This document shows, piece after piece, positions 59,401 to 64,000 of a stretch of 64,000 nt of DNA. This stretch comes from Beta vulgaris subsp. vulgaris (taxonomy: Eukaryota > Streptophyta > Magnoliopsida > Caryophyllales > Amaranthaceae): positions 43,206,888 through 43,270,887 of the forward strand of contig NC_079209.1 of the NCBI RefSeq assembly GCF_026745355.1. The letters are read 5' to 3'. Position numbers and translations under genes: made by a program. The first letter of the stretch is position 1, and every line of letters begins with the position of its first letter. The notes under the pieces are model-generated. The model was given only the letters and a program-made list of their open reading frames with translations, searched no databases and was not told the DNA's origin.

Positions 59401-62400
59401 TACACATTTTATCCTTGATATCTGTGATTAATAGCACCATATAAATATAGATTACGATTACAAATCTGTAATTAATAGTACTATATAATTATATGAATGG
59501 AGATTACATTTATATGTTGATAATCATATATATAAACACATATCTATAAAGATTTCATACTATAATACATTTATCGTTAATTTTTTTTTCTATGACTAGA
59601 AAAGCCAAATTGGGTTAGGAGCATCTTAAATATTTTAGAAATTTTATTGCACTAATTATTAAAAATGGCCAAGATTCATAAATCCTGAACAAATTTATTT
59701 AAAATAAAGAGAATATATTTCAGAAAATAACTATATTAAGATTAATGTCACAAAATAGCTAAAGCACATAAAGAGTTGGGTGCTATGGACCATGTTTCTA
59801 ATATCAATAAAAAATTTCAGATCCCCCCCCCCCCCTTAAAATTAGAGGACTTATGCTATAGGTCGCTTTATATAGTCTATTCTACAACTTAGGGTTAACT
59901 AAAAAATATTTCATAGTTCCTCGTATGGAGAAACAAGGTGCGTGCATATATAGTAATAAATGACAATACCATAACTAAAGGAAACTCCACATTGTTTAGT
60001 ACTCCCTCCGTCCCAAAATATAGTTCTCATTTCCCTTTTTTCACGGTAATTTATGCAAATAGAATAAAAGAGGGATAATAAAGATTTTTTGTTTATTTAA
60101 ATAAATGTTGTATGGGAAAAGATTATTTTAGGAGAGAGAATGGAGAATAATTGGTGAAAGAGCATTAATTGTAACATTTTGGTTGAATAAACAAAGGAAA
60201 AAACAAAATTCAAGAAGCAAATAAATGATAGGGCACGGATTTTCTAGATAAAATACGGAAAAATGTGGAACTAAATATGGAAATGGGAACTATATTTTGG
60301 GACACCCAAAATGGAAATGGGAACTATATTTTGGGACGGAGGGAGTAATACAATAGTGCTGTGTAATAAATGAAGTCCGTAGCATAGAAATTATGAATGT
60401 TATAAAACAAATGCTGATTTTTGTATAAAAAATTACATACTTAAATTGTATATAAAAAGTTATTGAGGTTTATTTTTCATATGAATAAGGTTTACTCTTC
60501 GTTTTACGGAAAAAAAACTAGGAAATATCATATAATAATATGGAAAAATGGATCAGAATACCCCCAACTTTGGGCGGTCCGCTTTTAATACCCCCAACTA
60601 TGAATTATTTTTAAATACCCCCAACTTTGGGGGTGGTCCGCCAAAAATACACCATTTACCTGTTATGACCGGATGAACTGGTAAACCAAAAAACCACCCC
60701 CTCTGCTCATCTCTCTCTCTCCTCTCCTCATCCCCCCACCCCCAACGCCCCACTACCACCTTCCCTGACCACCTCAATAGTTGGTCATCTTTCTCCCCAG
60801 CCCCTCCCCCTACCCCCAGCGGCCCCCAACAGCCTCCCCCTCCCCCACCACCCTCAAATTTCCTAACCCCCTTCGAAATCCCTACTTGCACCCTTTCTCT
60901 CTCCTCTACCACCACCATACCACCCTTTCTCTCTCCTCTACCACCACCTCCTCTCTCCTTATCTACCTCACCACCTCCCACCATGCCACTGCTTGCCACG
61001 CACCACAACACCGCCACCACCTATCTACGCCACCACACCGCCACCCCTTCCACCTACACCACCACAACACCATCTCCACTTTCACCACAGCAACATCACC
61101 ACAATCTCCATTCTCACCACCAAAACACCACCACCAATTTCCATCACTACAACCATCGATTTCCACCAAATTTACCACTGCAACCACCACTTCCCGCCTA
61201 TTTCACTACCTCCCTCCTTCAATCTCCTTCTTCTTTGATCTTATACAAATCAATCTTATTTTCGACCTCTGTCTTCTTCTACCACCACCATCTTCTGGGA
61301 TTTTAATTGGGATTTAATGGTGGTTTTGAATTGAGTTGTGGTTGTTAAGTTTCGGTTGGGATTTTGTGGCAGTGGTAATATTGGTTTTCAATTGGGGTTT
61401 TGTGGTGGTTTTTGCTCAAATTTTGAGTCGGTGGTTGTGGGTAATGGTGGGTTGAGGTGAGGTTTTGAGTGGTTTTTAGTGGTTGGGGTGGGGGTTGAAA
61501 TGGGGTTTCAGGTGGTCAAGGCGGGGTTTTGGGTGGTGGGTGGTTGGGTCGGGGTTTCTGGGTGGTTAAGGCGAGGTTTTTGGTGGCAGGTGGTTGGGTC
61601 GAGGTTTTGGGTGGTGGTGGGTCGAAGGGGGTGGGGCTGGATGCTTGTGGTGTCGAATGGGGGTGGGGACTGGATGCTCGTGGTGTCGAATGGGGGTGGG
61701 TCGGGGTTTCTGAGGGTTTGCAGCCGGGGAGGGGAGAGGGAGGGTATGGGGTGGGGGGAGAGGGTGGTTGATGTGGTGGTGGATAGGAGTCGAAATTAAA
61801 AATAAACGAGAAATAAAAAAAATTACCTGGTTAACAGGTTACAAGTCATCTGGGTGCATTTTTGGTGGACCTCCTCAATAGTTGGGGGTATTTAAAAATA
61901 ATTCATAGTTGGGGGTATTAAAAGCGGACGGGCCAAAGTTGGGGGTATTCTGATCCATTTTTCCTAATAATATCATTCAATAGTTCTTCTGATAACAACA
62001 TTATATTTAGAATTTATGGTCCAAACCGGTTGGGGTTGGTAGGGCAAAATGGGGTACCCTAGCTCATAGAGTGATCTACCTCGACATTAGCATATAGTGT
62101 TGAAAGTGGTCCAAATATAAGTTTAATGAGTCCTAATATCTAGGAGTTCATGGTTACGTGGATAGTTTTAGTCTACCATGATCTTGCAAATGCACGATAA
62201 TCCCTCCCACGTTTTAGGTTTTGTTTTATTGTTGAGCTTCAATATATTCTTTCTTACTTATCAAACAAAAGTTGTAAAAGTGCTTGCTATAGCTTGAACC
62301 TATGTATATGTTACTAGCTATATTTTATCATTTGCAGTGAAAACAAGATAACAATTAACAAGAAGTATGTATAAATATAGTACTATCACTCTATCAGTCA

Positions 62401-62946
62401 ATCTACAAATTCGAACCAAAACTAAGATTGAATCTTAGTGGATGGGATCATAACAATATCTGTGTCAAAAGTTGAATTTACTTCTTATAAGCACGTACAT
62501 ATGTAACAACAGTGAGAAGTTAAGAACTTACGTCCAGTTTCATGCGTAATATGAGCAAAGAAGGCCGCAATTTCACGCTTAGAATCATCAATGGATCCAA
62601 TAGTACCAAACTGAGGATAGTTGTTAAGTGCTTCCAAGAAAGTATACCTGCTATAAAAATACTTACCAGCACAACTATCATCAGCCTGATCAATGATCCC
62701 GCTAAAGAAAGCGTCAGTGACCACATCAGGGACCGAAACATTATTAGGCGTAGGAGGAATAGGGATATAGCAAGGACCTTCTCGGCAACCGTCGCCACAA
62801 TAATCAGCTGTGGTGCCGCAGTAGCCCCATTGGCTGCAGCAAACACCGGCGTCGCAGCCGCAGTTCTGAGATTGAACTAGGCTGCTTGACGCGCAAGCGA
62901 TGATCATGGCCAGCACTACTGCCAAATTTGCTTTGAGAGAAGACAT
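56405..62946 (-). CDS. class IV endochitinase B (GH19), two exons
   Basis: Paralogue of chitinase A. Exon 1 is 62946-62532 and exon 2 is 56817-56405; phase 1 join, 828 nt, 275 aa. The signal peptide is residues 1-26 (hydrophobic, ending LVQS). The chitin-binding domain is about 27-60 ([29 protein letters not shown]), followed by a Pro-rich hinge (YIPIPPTPN). The GH19 domain has [10 protein letters not shown] (first catalytic Glu) and, in exon 2, [14 protein letters not shown] (second Glu), [24 protein letters not shown] and [10 protein letters not shown], ending NLSC. It is fully open and all key residues are intact. The exon pairing spans a 5.7-kb intron and is inferred from the exact splice match and the identical junction in chitinase A, with no other candidate exon between. 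It is probably an apoplastic defence protein. Confidence 0.9.
57963..59116. mobile_element. PIF/Harbinger-like element in chitinase B intron
   Basis: The ends GGGTCTGTTCGGCGA and, inverted, GGGCGTGTTCGGCGA are flanked by TAA on both sides. The left subterminal arm repeats AGTAGCTGTTAGCTGTT-type units, with related AGCTACT units at the right. 1154 bp, no transposase seen. Confidence 0.82.
60002..60345. mobile_element. Stowaway MITE (copy 2)
   Basis: The same family as 16171-16513, with CTCCCTCCGTCCCAAAATAT ends and TA duplications. It is close to the first copy over its full length. Confidence 0.9.
60542..61964. mobile_element. MULE-like element with long TIRs
   Basis: The inverted repeats of roughly 130 bp begin GGAAAAATGGATCAGAATAC. 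The perfect 9-bp target duplication TAATAATAT lies at 60533-60541 and 61965-61973. Long TIRs plus a 9-bp duplication indicate a Mutator-like element. The interior is a C-rich/CCACC left half and a G-rich/GGTGG right half, partly complementary. The frames in it (such as 60781-61317) are low-complexity. No transposase domain was found. Confidence 0.85.
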
Positions 62947-63025
62947 GATTTTTGTGTACTGTATGTGTTACTATGTTAGAAATGATGAGTTGAAAATATG
63001 ATGGTGGAAACTAGGAAAAATGGGG

Positions 63026-63033
63026 TATATATA
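63026..63033 (-). promoter_or_regulatory. TATA box of chitinase B
   Basis: Minus-strand TATATATA (in GCTATATATACCCC), about 80 bp upstream of the ATG at 62946. Confidence 0.7.
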
Positions 63034-63187
63034 GCAAAGTTAAGGGAAGAGGATTAGAGGAACAGCTAACCTACGTACCTTGGATTTTTGTTTATTATAG
63101 CATATTAGCATATTTGTCCATATGAATCTCATGCTAATTGTTATTTCTCTGATCATAGAAATATATAGATGGGATCTGGTTCAATTG

Positions 63188-63200
63188 TTGACCTTTGACT
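63188..63200 (+). promoter_or_regulatory. paired W-boxes in chitinase B promoter
   Basis: TTGACCTTTGACT: two overlapping-type W-box cores (TTGACC, TTGACT) about 245 bp upstream of the ATG. Clustered W-boxes are typical of WRKY-regulated defence genes. The function is inferred. Confidence 0.55.
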
Positions 63201-63622
63201 TTGGCGTACTCCTGTAATTCCCAAGAAAAACAAAAGTTTATCTTTCACATTAGCAAATTGTATTTTTTTTTTTTTTTTTTACATCCATTATTTAGCAGAT
63301 GTAGCATTACCCATCACGATCTCGGAGAAAAAGGTATCTGGATAACTGTGGCTGGAGAGGCAAATAGCTCGGGTAGAGAAAAGTTAGAGCTTCCAAGGAT
63401 TATTAATTAATTTTGGATGTCATTAAAATTAATTGGTAAAATTTTGTAGGAATGGTACCCGAAATCGCGAACCGAATCCCGTCTAAATCACTACGCTTAT
63501 CCCGAATAATAATTAATTTTCTTTTGGTTCGTAAATTAACTATTAATTCTCTTTTGGTCCATACATGGACTATAAATTAATGAAGAAACATATAGGAAAG
63601 CACTTTGCAGATCAGATTGACG

Positions 63623-64000
63623 TGTAAGGCCTTTGAAAACTGTTTGTGCCTATTAAACCCAGCCAAGGGTCCTACGATAGCTGGCATCGCCATGCAAGCA
63701 TTGTGGGTCCCACCTACCTTGGCATAGCTATCAACCTTTTAAAAGACCCACAAGAATCATTTCCAGAAAAAGGCTACTTCAACAATCCCTAGGAGGCCCA
63801 TCCCATCAAAAGGTGCCTTTCTAGGAATTCCCACTGCTATAAATACCCCTTGTCCCATCAAGGCAAAGGTATTGAATTCTTACCTAATTAACCAGAGGTT
63901 TCTTACTTTAGACTCTCTCTCTACCTAAATCATCAACTGACTTGAGCATCGGAGGGGCGATCCCGGAACAACCCCCGAAGCAGTCTAACACATTGTGCAT
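63623..64000 (+). repeat. 5' LTR (partial) of a third Tat-like element
   Basis: It contains a TATAAATACCCC promoter motif near 63838, a CTCTCTCT leader, then the block ACTGACTTGAGCATCGGAGG followed by CAACCCCCGAAG, shared with the Tat LTRs at 5443 and 19510. It runs off the window before the LTR end. The start at 63623 (TGTAAGG) is a guess. Confidence 0.6.

Larger units (their letters stand above)
56818..62531 (-). other. chitinase B intron (5.7 kb)
   Basis: Phase 1 GT-AG intron. The donor is GGAC/GTAAGT, identical to chitinase A, and the acceptor is TTCACCTACAG. It contains a Harbinger-like element, a Stowaway MITE and a MULE-like element. The remaining parts (56818-57962, 59117-60001, 61974-62531) are AT-rich with no gene seen. 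Confidence 0.8.

Noticed and set aside
60598..61799. Several long frames rich in His/Pro/Thr or Gly/Val/Trp
   Set aside because: They come from low-complexity CCACC/GGTGG sequence inside a MULE-like element, lack domains and occur on both strands.

Overview
This is a window of plant nuclear DNA, very probably from a eudicot. The evidence is two spliced class IV (GH19) chitinase genes, plant Ty3/gypsy (Tat-type) and Ty1/copia (SIRE/Maximus-type) retrotransposons, and several typical plant DNA transposons (CACTA, PIF/Harbinger, hAT, Stowaway, MULE-like). The species cannot be fixed from the sequence alone. No bacterial-style operons, CRISPR arrays or rRNA genes are present.

The host genes are two minus-strand paralogues about 52 kb apart: chitinase A (1806-4709) and chitinase B (56405-62946). 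Each has a signal peptide and a hevein-type chitin-binding domain, followed by the first catalytic glutamate (HETG) in exon 1. Exon 2 holds the rest of the GH19 domain. Both introns interrupt the gene at the same codon in phase 1 and have been enlarged by unrelated transposons: a hAT-like element in A, and a Harbinger-like, a Stowaway and a MULE-like element in B. Each gene has a TATA box 66-80 bp upstream of its ATG, with W-box motifs further out, which fits defence-induced expression.

The space between the chitinases is nested transposons. A Tat-lineage element with identifiable LTRs, TSD, PBS and PPT lies at 5138-15858. It carries a broken gag-pol, a tandem-repeat block, and an antisense spliced gene of the putative gypsy-type transposon family with its own TATA and G-box. 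Two Stowaway MITEs and a Harbinger-like element (17240-18519) follow, then a truncated second Tat-like element (19167-about 23062) and AT-rich LTR-like and chromovirus-integrase remnants (to about 27.9 kb).

A SIRE-type copia element (28356-39158, TSD TATCC) comes next. It is followed by a CACTA element (39654-43633) that carries exon-sized pieces of two host genes, a prefoldin subunit 3 and a monodehydroascorbate reductase. After a long tetranucleotide microsatellite there is a second, inverted SIRE-like copia element (43983-55225) with another CACTA element nested in its 5' LTR. The right edge of the window enters the LTR of a third Tat-like element.

The most interesting points are the independently promoted, spliced antisense gene in the Tat element; the CACTA element with gene fragments captured from two loci; the uneven divergence of the SIRE LTRs; and a conserved block shared by three otherwise different Tat LTRs.
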